Under the pieces are notes generated by a model. The model was not told where the DNA came from. It searched no databases and worked only from the letters and a program-made list of their open reading frames with translations. The translations under genes and the position numbers were made by a program. From Laccaria trichodermophora (taxonomy: Eukaryota > Basidiomycota > Agaricomycetes > Agaricales > Hydnangiaceae): DNA of 64,000 nt. This document shows positions 46,893 through 58,647 of this stretch, one piece after another (the stretch's first letter is position 1; each line of letters begins with the position of its first letter). The stretch covers positions 1,674,001 to 1,738,000 of the forward strand of contig JACTVC010000001.1 of assembly GCA_018417955.1 (NCBI GenBank), in the 5' to 3' direction.

Positions 46893-49800
46893 ATGGGAAA
46901 GGTCGGAAAACGCATCATATGCGATGGAGTTGAAGGAACTTACTTCGTTGTGACCGTAAGTACTAAGCAGCAAGACTCCGAGCAAGTTGAACTGGGCGAT
47001 CATTGACGTCCAAATCAAACAAAAACAAGCTCTCAAAATTGATGTTCACCGGTGTTCCTCCTAGTCAACTCCTAGTCTCTCCTAGACAGACTTCGATATA
47101 CGTGAAGTCGTACCTTGCTTCACGATATATGAATGTTCCTCCCTGAGCCCTCCACTGTCCACTCCCAACTTCACTACCAAATCCACGAATCCTTTTTTGT
47201 TTTTCTGGGAACGATATCGAAACACTGAGGATCATGTTCTACTCAACGCGGCCAACCATTGTCCGGAAGTCTCGTGGAGGTGATCACGACCCGTTCTACT
47301 ATTGTTAGTTGCCTGATGGAGGGCGAGTGTAGATTTTGCCAAGTGACATGGGAATACCTTTCGGATTTGGATGTACGTAGCAGCGCCCACGCAACATGCC
47401 ACCGCCCATAAGAATTGACTTCTCCAAGCGATCATTGGTTGAAATGAAGTCAAAGAGAGGTGCGACAAGACCGCCATCGACTCGAGTGGAAAGCACAGGG
47501 TAAGTTGTTTGAGCATGTAACTTGTTGTTGTGTTCTGAATCCGTCAATTAGGGCCTCCGTCTTATGGGGCGCTTCATCGCCAATTATACACGGTGGGGAG
47601 ATCAGCAACTCGCAGAGGGACCAAATCAGGAGTACAATCATCATTAGTGCGTACACTTTATCTATTAATTGGAGTCTAATCATGGGAAGTGCATTTAGAT
47701 TTGGGTGGATCTGACTCGGACGCATCGCGGTCAGCAGTGGACAAGAGCAACACGTCAGAGTCGGCTGGAGGTTCGCCCTATGTCAGCGCTTCATCCACCT
47801 CGGATCGAGAACAAAGCTCTCCACTGGGAGAGTCGAGTGTATCCACCGATTCAGGCATGAATTATTTACAGAATCTTTGGATTCAATCCTTACTCTTTGA
47901 TTATCTCTTTCAGGTCTTGGCAGCAGTGATACTTCTTTCAAAGTAGACGAAATAGAGGTCTGTCTGTTATCTTCTCAGCCTGACCGCTATGCTGACGCCG
48001 GGCAGTCTCCACTGGAGGAGAATGCCATTGACGAAGAGCCTAGCAACTCCATTTACAAGCGTCATATGTACCTCAAGAAGCACGGCTTCATCCTCTGGAT
48101 TCCTCAGCCTAACTTGAGACTTCCTTACTCATATCGACGTCAAGGTGTCAGCATTGGCGATGTTGGTTACTGCGGGGGGTGGCTTCGACTTCCTCTTCAA
48201 CATTTGCCTGCCTGAAGGACACCCTAGTAATCCTCTCGAGCTTCCCGAAGGCTTTTGTCGCCTCGAACTCAAACCTGCGGACGTGTGGGAGTTCCGCGCA
48301 CATTCTTCACATAGTTATCTTGCCAGTCCTTCCATTGAAAAGCAGGGGTAAGTCCATTACCTCAAAGATTCATCAGAAATGCTGACGAAGATGTTGGCAG
48401 GGCAACGTTTGAGTGTTCTGACCCGGATGGTGCTCTCCTGGTTATGCCTCAAGGAGCTCACGATGAAGACTTGAGGAACATCAGCAGGTTCAGAGACTAC
48501 GCATCCCTTCATGCAGAGAGCATTTGAAATCGTCGACGAGAAGAATGGTGAGGTTGACTAAATACGGTGTTGACAAGGATTCAACGTTTTCTCCCCAGGT
48601 ACCTTTTACCTAGAAGAAAAAGCAAGGCCATCTCAAGACCTCATAACATCATCTGGTGTCTCTGTCAGAGCGGAGTTTGAAGATCGCTTTCTACCTCCGA
48701 GTTCGAAAATCATGGCGTTTGCAACATTTCCCTCTTTTTGAGACATCCCCGTCTGACATGGAGATTGACTCCGCTCGGTCGCCCAAGAAAACGGTTAATG
48801 GGGACGAAGATATCAACTCCCACACATGTAGTGGTTCTGGTGAGGCAAGTATTTAGTTGCTCTGCTGCTATGAATGGGTTTGATGACCATAATCGTTCTC
48901 AGGCAAACTTGAAACCTTTGGAGGGAAAGTTCGTGTATGCGGGTAGCGGATTCAATATTCGTTCGTTCCATGTCAAATGCTATCTTGCCCCTGCGCATCC
49001 CGCAACCGCAAAAACAAGTTGTAAAGGTGCTTCCTTTCCAGCAACTCACCCCGTACCGATCTAACAATGCCGCGTAGGCTTGCGATGCTTGCCACCGGAG
49101 CAATCTTCAATGTGAAGGTACCGGTACGTCTATAAATCATCTATCACTTAATCTGATAACCGATTCAGCAACATTCACCAACTGGTAGGCAGTCCGTCAC
49201 AACATGTCATCCCTCACCATGCAATTCACCCAGCTTTTATGCCTCCAAGTGTACTTTAACTGACGGAGCGGATCGTCCCGTCATCACACGCCCTCTTCAT
49301 GAACCAGAAGCCGCTTCACCATCTAACAATCCTTCTCAGCCTTCTCAGTTGTCTTCGGCGAGAGAACGTTCGCTCTTTTTACTGCCATACCGAAGACCAA
49401 GTAGGAATCCATCAATTCCTCCATCTTTATCTCAACCAGACCACGGGGACCACCATAACGACGCAGAGCGCAAGCGCAAAGGCCCTGTGAGAGGTAGACT
49501 TAGTTCCTTTGCGGCTCCCGAGTCATTCACCCAACCCCACAAAACCAACTTCCTCCCTATTACTTCTATTCGGGACGACAGAAACCCTCTCTCACTTGCA
49601 GATTCTCGAGAATCAGGAGGTGCAGCAGTTGATACTAATAGGGATGTCACGTCTGACTCAACCATTGATACTGAAGACGGGGCATCAGTATCCGACTTGT
49701 CGAGCGAATCGGGCACTGACCCTCACGTCGATAAGGACCTCCCACTGGCCCACAGTCAGTCTGCCGATGGAACTCACGAAGAAGCGAAAAAGCCGGAAGA

Positions 49801-50037
49801 TTTGTTTGTAGGTTATGCCATTCGGCCTTCACCGCGAAAGACCACTTGGAGAGTAAGAGCCGTACTTTGCAGATCTTGGTTTTCCTTTTGCTGATGAGTG
49901 TATTTCAGACCATTATAACTCTCATTACGGTTACAACACCCTCTCAGGCCTCAACAGTCCATCTAGGTTCGGTGTGCGGGCTTCTCTCAATAGGCAACTC
50001 AGATCAGGGAGATCGAACATGTCGGATGGCGATGACT
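46893..50037 (+). pseudogene. Family copy A: 'GVSIGDVG' core plus C2H2 finger, broken
   Basis: The first exon is probably MGKVGKRIICDGVEGTYFVV (46893, donor GTAAGT). Later exons hold an acidic Ser-rich linker (LGGSDSDASRSAVDKSNTSE), then IYKRHMYLKKHGF...RRQGVSIGDVG. A 5-base deletion relative to copy B then shifts frame before FDFLFNICLPEGHPSNP, and DGALLVMPQGAHDEDLRNIS follows. Copy A lacks about 930 bases that in copy B encode the TGCDKT region. It resumes at FYLEEKARPSQD. The C-terminal exon pair forms one perfect C2H2 finger, FVCRLCHSAFTAKDHLENHY then NSH, split by an intron, and ends SNMSDGDD at TAG 50037. This is an agaricomycete-specific family of unknown function. Confidence 0.65.
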
Positions 50038-50565
50038 AGGCACAGTGCCATGTTCTCAGCGAGTTGCAGGACAACGCTCTCTTTCACAACTGTGTTTTAC
50101 TGCGCTATCTCTTCCTATATCTACCGCGCAGGTTTCATCCGCCCTTTCCAATGACCATCGCTCGCCGGAATGGCATTTGGATCATGCTTCTCATGCCGTT
50201 CTCGTTCAGCCCACAAGTTCATCGCCCTCCCCTCCAACCCTTTTGCTTCGCTCTCCCTCTCCACACCTCCTGCAGAGACCTCTTCAGCCCTTCAAAAGCT
50301 CGCCGCCCTCCCTTCAAACTTCTCATACACATGCCTCCCCTTTTGTTCATCGACAGTGGCCTCGTTTGTAGCATCTGACTCGCTTCCTCCAAGTCGTAAT
50401 CTGAATTTGAACCTCCAATTTGCTACCACATCTAGTTTGTCACACTTTCTATGGCGGAGTTCACGAACGCAAGTAAATTTTATGAAGGACACCAGAACAT
50501 CGGGGGACCACTCGAGGAAAGAGCCTAACGACGAGGACGGAGACCCAAAGACCAGAAAAAAATGA
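50038..50565 (+). repeat. Downstream block shared with 63390-63780
   Basis: This Ser/Pro-coding, C-rich block after copy A matches 63390-63780 along most of its length (shared words CTCAGCGAGTTGCA, ATCTACCGCGCAGG, CATCGC.CGCCG.AATGGCA, GACTCGCT.CCTCCAAGTCG). In one frame both read SSPSPPTLLLRSP. It may be an additional exon or the 3' flank of the family. I cannot tell which is correct. Confidence 0.6.
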
Positions 50566-50689
50566 CATTTACACGAGTCCCGACAGTGTCTCGCTTCCCC
50601 CTTGCACTGTAGACTTCAATATTGCGTCATTTCCACTTAGCTGCTGAGGACAACGAATCGCGCAAGAAAGTGCGCGGCCTGCCTACCCC

Positions 50690-51180
50690 TCTACCAAGGT
50701 GGCAGGAAGTTGGGTAGCAACGAAGATGGGCGCCAATATCCCAAATAGATGCTTGCGAAATGAGTATGGGAATTGCGCCTTGAATGGAAGTGCTCAGAAA
50801 AACCTGTGCTCAAGCATAGTTGGAAGGTTGAAATGAACTCGAAGAGGTGTACGACTAAGTCTGGCACGGCCGCCCCTCCAATGGGAAAGTACAAGGTACG
50901 TTGGTTCTGAGCATGTATTTGACGAATTATTCTAAACCGTTGCCAACTAGGGCATCCATTTTCTCGGGTGCTTCATCCACAAGTGTGCTCGGTGGAGAAA
51001 TCATCAACTCGTAGAGGGACCATAACAGGGCTGCAAATATCATCAGTACGCAGCAGTACGCATGCTTCATATCTTCACAGGCCTATTCAAGTTAATCATA
51101 GGGAATATGACTCCGACAGATTCATTGACGTGTGAATCAAACAAAAACAAAACAAAAACAAGCTTTCGAAACTGACGCTC
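50690..51180 (+). pseudogene. Family copy C: 5' fragment
   Basis: Bases 50810-51060 resemble the 5' part of copies A and B (TCGAAGAG, TACGTTGGTTCTGAGC-like, then ASIFSGASSTSVLGGEIINS with a stop before RDH). Bases 51115-51175 match 46990-47050 of copy A (AAATCAAACAAAAACAAGCT). The order of these two blocks is reversed relative to copy A, so the fragment has been rearranged. Confidence 0.5.
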
Positions 51181-51184
51181 ACTT

Positions 51185-52110
51185 CCACCACATACACATC
51201 CGTACTGGCAACTCCACTAGGAAGACTTGTACATTCGCTGTGTACGGTTCAGTCCTGATGGTAACATGCACGCCACAGGAGCCGATGACCGACGAATTAG
51301 GGTCTGTCCCTTTATAAGTACTTTCAACATGCAGGCTTACGTCCACTACAGATATGGGACATTGTGACGGGGCAGATTCAACAGGTTTTCTGTTGCTACC
51401 AGCAAGAAGTCTACTCTCTCGACATATCAAGAGATGGGCGTCTCATCATCTCTGGCTCAGGCGATGAAACAGTTCAAATTTGGGACCTGTACGATAAGTC
51501 TCACAAGGAACTTACCATCAGTAACAACCTGTAACAACCACAGCTTCTGGGACCCCGGCGTTGTGTCGATGACTTTCTCTCCTGACGCAACCCTGGTAGC
51601 TGCAGGCTTGGAGTCTGGACACCATTGTTCGTATATGGAATGTTGCGTCGGGAACCCTGGTTGAGCGGCTCAAGGCGATAAGGATTGCATATACAGCGTG
51701 GTGTTTACATCTGATGGAAATCTGGTAAGCGGGAGCATGGACCAGTCCATGGAATATTTAGACCCATGTAGCTCCGGTGACAGGTCGGTAGTCCCGTGTA
51801 CGATGGAATTTGAGTGGCACAAGTTTGGAATGAATGACTTTCGAAACGATATAATCCTAGGCCTCATTTTATATTTCACAGGACTTGTTGTCCGTGGCTG
51901 TGATACTAGACAGCAAGTGGGTGGCGTTGGGCTTGAAGCTTGAGGGACTGCTACCGGGATGTGCGAAAATTACCTCTTCGATTCGTATTATAAGGGTCAT
52001 ACAAGCCAGGTACGTGCTTTTACCTTGTAGCTCATCAACCTTCTTGATCGCAATCACCACTAAGTATCAGGAGATGCGATGGCTTGGCTCGAATTTGTAC
52101 CCATGCCTTA
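51185..52110 (+). pseudogene. Tup1-like WD40 repeat gene fragment
   Basis: In successive frames and exons: CVRFSPDGNMHATGADDRRI, IWDIVTGQIQQVFCCYQQEV and YSLDISRDGRLIISGSGDET with VQIWDLYDKSHKELTISNN. Then VVSMTFSPDATLVAAG, a frameshift, SLDTIVRIWNVASGTLVERL, CIYSVVFTSDGNLVSGSMDQ and, later, LLSVAVILDSKWVALGLKL. These are consecutive blades of the Tup1/TupA general co-repressor beta-propeller, in the right order. Frameshifts, lost WD pairs and the absent N-terminal tetramerisation region show that it is a dead fragment. Confidence 0.8.
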
Positions 52111-52599
52111 GCTAGTAACCTACCCAAAACAATCTAACTGTGGGCGCTAGGGAATTTACCACCGTTTGGACTTCCCATACCCGCATACATGTCATCTATC
52201 TGATCTATCTAGTTCAATATACCTTCATAGTAGCAAGACTAATAAGTTGAACTCGAAGATGATGGGCGAATCCAAGGGGTACGCAGAAAAAAATCCCCGT
52301 ACACGGGGTTGTTTTATTCTGATAAGGACTCATAGACACCACCCCCCTCCCCTAGCCTTCCTAAAAAAGAAATAAATCACGTGTTTAAAAACAAATACAA
52401 CTTTTTACACCCTACGCCGACGCTTGCGTGTGGAGACCCTACCTCCAGCATTCACCTTGCAATCATCATCGAAAAACCACCCTCCAGTGGGTCTTTCAAC
52501 GAGACCACAACAAGTTAAGTGATACTGCAATTATGTTAGTATTTGTTCTGTGTTTTGGAATAAAAGCATACAACGACTTACCACAAGGTTGCATGCACC

Positions 52600-53240
52600 G
52601 CAATGAAGCAAATCTTGGTCCTCAACTACTGTCTCGTATCCTTCATCTGCGAAAATCCGATTGGCCATGATTTCCCGTACAACCGTAGTCAGATTACGCT
52701 TGCGACGAGGTCGTGCTCCTGGTTCTTGTGAAGTTCTTATGAGCAGCGCTATCAATGTGTTTGGTCCAGTTCTTCTCGCCGGCGAAGCTGAGTCCTACGG
52801 AGATATTGCACTCTGGACACCATCGAGTACTTGACGTGTCATGCTCAGATGGTTCCTATTGATAGTTACTAACGGCTGGGAAAACCCTGTAATTGGACAG
52901 AAGCATACCTTTTGGGGCCTTTTTGATTTTGGCATGGCTGGTGGTGCTACAGCAAGGAAAAAAAAAATTGAGACATGGCGGAACGGAAGTAAATGTGTAC
53001 GGACTCACCCGTGCAACGTGCCACAATGCCAAAGCATAGTACAAAATCCGCTTGCAGACCATTGAGCTTCCGAAACTTAGCACAAATTGGACATTTAGCG
53101 GGAGGAGGAGGAGGGCCAAAGGTAAGTACGACGACGATGGCAGTGTGAACCTCAGTGTGAACTTGTGTGGACAATTTGTTGAACCGGGCCGACCCAGCCA
53201 CTGACGTCAGATGCGCCAAACCATCGCCAAATGCGGACAA
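52600..53240 (-). CDS. Possible zinc-finger gene remnant
   Basis: On the minus strand at about 52845-52700 the frame reads RWCPECNISVGLSFAGEKNW then TKHIDSAAHKN. This is a C-x2-C...W-x2-H-x5-H zinc finger of the matrin/BED-like kind. A further exon may be MANRIFADEGYETVVEDQDL followed by LHCGACNLV. Upstream frames (53240-52950) contain PPPPPAKCPICAKFRKLNGL, another Cys pair. The exon structure is not resolved and the product is unknown. Confidence 0.35.
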
Positions 53241-53394
53241 AATATGAAGCCAACAGGTCTCTGTGCCCCTACTTGGCCCCTACGCTCATAAGAACTAGAT
53301 ACAACAACTTCCTGGAGTCTCATAGGGCGAAATAGTCAACAATTTTTTTAATTCGGATAAGCGCCTCGACCTACCACCCCCCTCCCTACCCCAT

Positions 53395-53600
53395 ATGTCG
53401 GTAATTGCCGGTGCGTACCCCTTGGGCGAATCAAATGAGAACACACACAGGTTCATGCGCACCACAAGCACCCGTGTCCACTCCCAACCTTACTACGAAA
53501 TCTACCCTCTTGTCTTTCTGGGGATATTCAAACGCAGAGGATCTTGGGTGATGTTTCACCCAGCACGGTCAATCATTATATTACCTGAAAGCTCGGGATA
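53395..53600 (+). pseudogene. Short family fragment
   Basis: Bases 53480-53600 (frame NLTTKSTLLSFWGYSNAEDLG...) parallel copy A at about 47165-47280 (NFTTKSTNPFLFFWERYRNT...). Both continue with a degenerate AGCTCG/AGTCTCG...GATCACGAC-like stretch, also seen at 54810. A stop interrupts the frame. Confidence 0.4.
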
Positions 53601-53905
53601 ATTCTATTTGTGAACCCCCTTCATGCGATGAACCCCAGGGTTGATGCTGACAAAGAATTATGGAAATTATGAGGTTCATCTATTTTCGGCCAGCTTCGGC
53701 GCCGCCGCCAGTTATCCCACCGTTTGACCACAACCAACATGACCGCGTTTCACTGCATAATCCAGGCGTCACATGCGCCGTCTTTCTCGCCGACGAACCA
53801 CCCATTATCCAGCCTACTTCCGATATAGAATCTCACGGGCGAGTCTCAACTCACGCCGACTCTTCCCGTTCTTTCTGCAAAGAGATTTAGGCACTACAGG
53901 GGAAG

Positions 53906-54480
53906 TTAGCGAAAGCAAAGAAGTTCAGCCTCGAGAGTGGATGTACACGGGCCTTGGTCAATTTCCGATGTTCCCCTCCCATCCTGCCAACACAACCGTT
54001 CGGTAACGGGCTCAATCCTATACTTCACCCTCGGCCCATGAGCCTCCAAAATTTGCATCCCCTGCCGGCTCAAGGTCTTCCTTGACCAGGTTCTCCCAGC
54101 ACAGCGGACGCATCTGCAACACCTTCCTTGAAATACGAACTCCCACTTTGGTCCTACGGCGCACTCTAAAACGCGTAATCCACATTCAAAATTCTCGTCA
54201 CATTTGCCTTTTACATCTTTGCCCACCGCTTTGCAAGGCCACACCGTCTAGTCTTTCCATTGTGGTTCGTTCCGAGCTACGAGCTGTCTTCCAGGGATTG
54301 TAGGCCAATACGCTGGGAACCAAGATTTCGAGCCCATCTCGTGCGAGTATCGAATTCCATGGTGACCACTTTGCGCGCAGCGGAGAAGAACGGAAGGGTC
54401 GGCGTGCTTGGCTGGGATCTTCAAGATGGCTTCCTCGTGATCGTCGAAGCAGAGGTGGAGGGCCCTGCTGCACAAAACTA
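53906..54480 (-). pseudogene. Second APH-like phosphotransferase fragment
   Basis: The minus strand gives FDDHEEAILKIPAKHADP (start of the N-lobe, ILKIP-type Lys strand), then in a shifted frame ILVPSVLAYNPWKT, and further on KYRIEPVTERLCWQDGRGTS then EIDQGP. These match successive blocks of the fungal APH-like family (E.AILKIP, VP.VLAY, Y.IGP...R.WW.GER, DRGPW). Frameshifts separate the blocks and the catalytic loop is missing. The family is the same as the piece at 31862, but the part covered is mostly different. Confidence 0.55.
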
Positions 54481-54769
54481 CCGTCTTTCAGCTGAGGTGG
54501 GTGAGTATGTGTTCAACTACCTACTTGGATCTATTTTCACAAATTGAGTGCAGTGCTTTGCGCCTACCGCGGCGTATGTGGCTTTGTGGAGTTCTCGCTC
54601 TGCCCATCAACACCTAGGATCCTTTACGCCGGTTTGAGATGTCCTCGAAGTCCTACTCAAAACACGCGTGATCTACATAGTTTTCACCAACACTTAGTTA
54701 ATTACGTAATGAATGAATATTTCTGTCATCACCGGACCTCCGACCGTGTGAACCGGGTTCTTACATAGA

Positions 54770-55440
54770 AGAGGAGGGGGTTCACACGTGAAGGGGGTTC
54801 ACAATTAGAATTATCCGAAAGCTCGTGGGGGCGATCACGACGCGTTTAACTGTCATCAGTTATACCGTATACATACGATGAAGGGCGATTATAGATTTCG
54901 CCGAGTGACAGGAACGGATTTCATAGAATACAGAAGCGCCCAGGTAACTTACCAACCGAATTTCCAGAAGCTACCAGGCGCGAGGCGCCCATCTCCGGCC
55001 CTCCAAGGCATATTCCTTACCTTGATTGTTTCTGTGCGTCCCTCTGGGTGTTTCATCTTTATCCCCTTTCATTTTGTAGTTTACAGTATATATACTAAGA
55101 GGACGTGTACTTTAACGTACTTACCTGTCCCTCCAATCTACAACTTCGATCACGTGAAAGATTTGAAGTCATGGTTAAAATGAAGTCGAAGAGAGATACA
55201 ACAAGACCGCCATTCACTCGAGTGGAAAACACAGCCGGGTATGTTGGTTCTGAGTATGTAGCTTGTCACTGTGCTCTTATTCCGTTAATTAGGGCCTCCG
55301 TCTTATGGCGCGCTTCATCGCCAAGTATGCATGGCGGGGAGATCAACAACTCGCAGAGGGATCATGTCAGGAGTACAATTATCATTAGTGCGCATACTTC
55401 GTCTCTTAAATGGATTCTTAATCATCTGAATTATACCTAG
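54770..55440 (+). CDS. Probable 5' region of family copy B
   Basis: Bases 54810-54960 match copy A at about 47255-47400 (GAAGGGCGATTATAGATTTCG against GAGGGCGAGTGTAGATTTTG; GTGACAGGAACG against GTGACATGGGAA). Bases 55290-55395 match 47550-47650 almost base for base (frame ASVLWRASSPSMHGGEINNS then QRDHVRSTIIIS). An intron (donor after ATCATTA) can join this to VGGSDPDASR at 55440. The first exon is not identified. Confidence 0.45.
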
Positions 55441-58400
55441 ATGTGGGTGGGTCTGACCCGGACGCATCGCGGGCGACTTCAAGTTCAGCGGTAAAGAAGA
55501 GCAACATGTCAGAGTCGGCTGGAGGTTCGCCCCATGCTAGCTCTTCATCCACTTCGGATCGAGAACAGAGCTCTATACTGGAGGAGTCGAGTGTGTTCAC
55601 TGATTCAGGTATGCACCATACCCAGAAGCCATCATGGCAATTTGGGTTCAATCCTTACTGTTTGGTTATCCCGTTCAGGTCTTAGCAGCAGTGGTGCATC
55701 TTTTGAAGCAGAGGAAATAGAGGTCTGTCTGTTCTCCACCCAAACTGACAAGTATGCTGACACCAAGCAGTCTCCACCCACAGAGGAGGGCAATCCTCTT
55801 GAAAGAGAATCCAGTAACTCGATATACAAGCGTCACTTGTATCTTCAAGCGCATGGTGTTCCCCTTCATATTCCTCAGCCCAGCGAGACACTTGATCCCT
55901 CATACCAACGACGAGGCGTCAGCATTGGCGATGTCGGAACTTTCACTCCAGATGGTGGCTTCGACTTCCTCTTCAATATCTGCCTTCCCGCTGATGACCC
56001 AAGTAACCCTGACGAACTTCCTGAAGGCTTTGTTCCCCTCAAGCTGAAACAAACAGATGTTCTCAAACTCCCCGCCCATCTTCCTCACAGCCATTTAGCC
56101 AGTCCGTCTGTAAAAAAGCGAGAGTAAGTTGCTGATCCCTTCCACCTCTCACGGGTATTTACGAAGGTTGTAGCAGGGCAACGTTTGAATGCTCCGGTTC
56201 TGACGGAGCTATTCTAACAATGCCTCAAGGGGCATACCACGAAGACTTGAGAAATATTAGGAAATTCAGGGAATATGCAAAGATTCACGCTAAAAGCTGG
56301 TATCTGTACGCGAACGGGCCTTTCGGTGGTCGAGAAATTGGCAATGGGGAACTTCACTTGGTCACGGGGTGTGACAAGACAACCTCCTGGGGAATCGCAA
56401 CCTACTCCCATCTCCAGTCGGAACGCCCTGAAGACAACATGTCCCTCTTAAGGTTCAATCCTGTTGGTAACGAACGTCAAGGTCGACATCCTTTATATAC
56501 AACGTATCAATGGGATGATGAGGGCGTGGTAGAGGCGAAGTTTGGTCCCGAAGAGGACGAGCTTCTAAATTTAGGGGGCAACGGCTCCGCGCCTCTAAGA
56601 AACCAGTGTACCTTCATCCGGTCGCTTACCCCTGCCCTCGGTAAGGATGACTGGGAGCATCTTGAATCGGATATAGCGTCTTTAGTGAAGGATCAAGCAG
56701 CGGCGCCGTCCCCCAAGAGCCCTTTCGCTTCAGTTTTAGGTGCACTAAGTTCACTTTCGGGTACGTTGTTTCCTGTCATTTGCGATTGTGCGCATTCCAA
56801 CCATTAACATTTTTAAGGTCACATTAACTTTTTGCCTGGTTACAGTCGCGGGGATAGCTCCGAGGTAACCGAATCCATGACCCCTGCACAGGTCAGCGCT
56901 TCAGGTTGTATCATGCCCCCTTCAAATGTTTACTATTTTGAAGACAACAGCGGCTCACCCCGCAACCTATGTCATTGACATGATGCTACGAGAGGTGCCA
57001 TTTATTGCTACATTCAAACTCAAAACCTGCCACTAATCAGTCCTTGAACATCCATAGTGCCCCAAAGCGAAGGTTGTAGTTGTCCATGACAGCGATTGGT
57101 GCTCTGTGATTCGAGACTCGGTGAGCCTTGAACTTCATTAATTGATTTGAAGTGTAAAACAGATGTTAGGATGATGATTGGACGCGCACAGCCCAAGATC
57201 TTCCGCATCGAATCCAAGACGCGTTTCATATCGTCGAAGAGGAAAATGGTGAGCTTGACTAAACTCGGTGTTGTCAAGGATTCAACATTTTTTCACCCTA
57301 GGTACCATCTACCTAGAAGAGAAAGCCAGGTCACCTCAAGACCTCACTACATCATCTGACGTCTCTGTCGGAGCAGAGGTCGAAGATCTCCCTCTACTCG
57401 GAAATCGAAAACTATGGCCTTCCCAAAACTTCCAACCCATTGAGACATCCCCTTCTGACATGGAGGTTGGCTCCCCTCGGTCCTTCAAGAAAACTGTCGA
57501 TGTGAACGAAGATATTCAATTTCACACATGTCGTGGTTCTGGCCAGGCGAGTATCTAGACGTTCTGCTGCTCTGGATGGATCTGACAACCATAGTCGCCC
57601 TTAGGACGACGACAATGACTTGGGTGACGAAGACCTACTTGAAGACCGAAAATCAAGGTCCTCGCAAAATATCGACTCGTTCGAAATATCCTCTTCGGTC
57701 ATGAAAGTTGACCCTTCTCGATTCTTCATGAAATCAGTTGACGACTGGGGTGATGGTGATCAGTCTAGCAAATATTGTTGTCATAGTAAGGCGAGTATGT
57801 GGACGGCCTCGCTGAATGAGTCTGATGTCGAAGAGTCGGCTGACGATGACAGTGATGCGGCCAAATCCGACTTGTTTGAGGATTCAACCCAGGCAAACCT
57901 GAAATATTTGGAGGGAAAGTTCGTTCGCAAGGCTAGCGAGTTTCATACACAAGTCCCTTCTGACGATGAAGTCTATTCCATGTCGCATGCTACCTTGCCC
58001 TTGCCCACTTCACAAACATATAACTGGCGTGATGTCATGCCCTACAACAACCTTTCCAGTTCTAGTGGACCAGGGGCATATTTCCTTCCATTGGAAAAGG
58101 AGTTATCCACAGGCATTGCCAGAGGTGAACTTAGCCTTTCAGCGGCGAACAGCTCAAACCGTCGCGCTCCCGAGTCATCTACCCAACCCCACGAAACAAA
58201 CTTCGGAAACCCTCTTTCATTCGAAGATTCTCTAAAAACAGGAGATGCAGCAGGTGATAGAGATCATATCATGTCTGACACAGCCTTTGGTACTGAATGC
58301 GGGTCATCAATATCCGACTTGTTCAGTGACCTTGGCACTGATCTTTTCGGCGATAATGACCTTACACTGGCCCACAGTCAGTCTGCCTGTGAAACCTACC

Positions 58401-58647
58401 TGCTTAGGACGGTTGGTTCGGAGAGGCTAATCGCGGAAAGTAAACGAAGGAGGAAAAACAAAACCTCCGGAAGGTTTACTTGTACGCCATGCCCTCAGAC
58501 CTTCGCTGCGAAGCACCACTTGAAGGGTAAGAGCCCTACCTTCCAGATCTTTGTTGCACTTTCGCTGATGGGTATATTCCAGACCATTATGACGACGACG
58601 ACTCTGGCTTTGATCAGGATGACGAAGAAACCTACGTGGTTTCCGAA
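55440..58647 (+). CDS. Family copy B: 'GVSIGDVG...TGCDKT' core plus C2H2-like finger
   Basis: Exons in order: acidic Ser-rich linker (VGGSDPDASRATSSSAVKKS, EESSVFTDSG|LSSSGASFEA); core part 1 (YKRHLYLQAHGVPLHIPQP, QRRGVSIGDVGTFTPDGGFD, FLFNICLPADDPSNPDE); core part 2 after an intron at 56127 (GAILTMPQGAYHEDLRNIRK, FREYAKIHAKSWYLYANGPF, LHLVTGCDKTTSWGIATYSH); then WCSVIRDS, DAFHIVEEENG, TIYLEEKARS. A long acidic region follows. The finger FTCTPCPQTFAAKHHLKDHY then DDD is split by an intron after LK. The last zinc ligand, His in copy A, is Asp here. The core and its exon junctions look intact. I know this core only as an expanded unnamed family of Agaricomycetes; its function is unknown. Transcripts may run on into the next feature. 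Confidence 0.6.

Noticed and set aside
55290..55395. Alternative reading GLRLMARFIAKYAWRGDQQL in copies A and B
   Set aside because: It looks protein-like, but joining it to the next exon across the visible intron creates a stop (TA|A). The ASVLWRASSPSMHGGEINNS frame joins without a stop.
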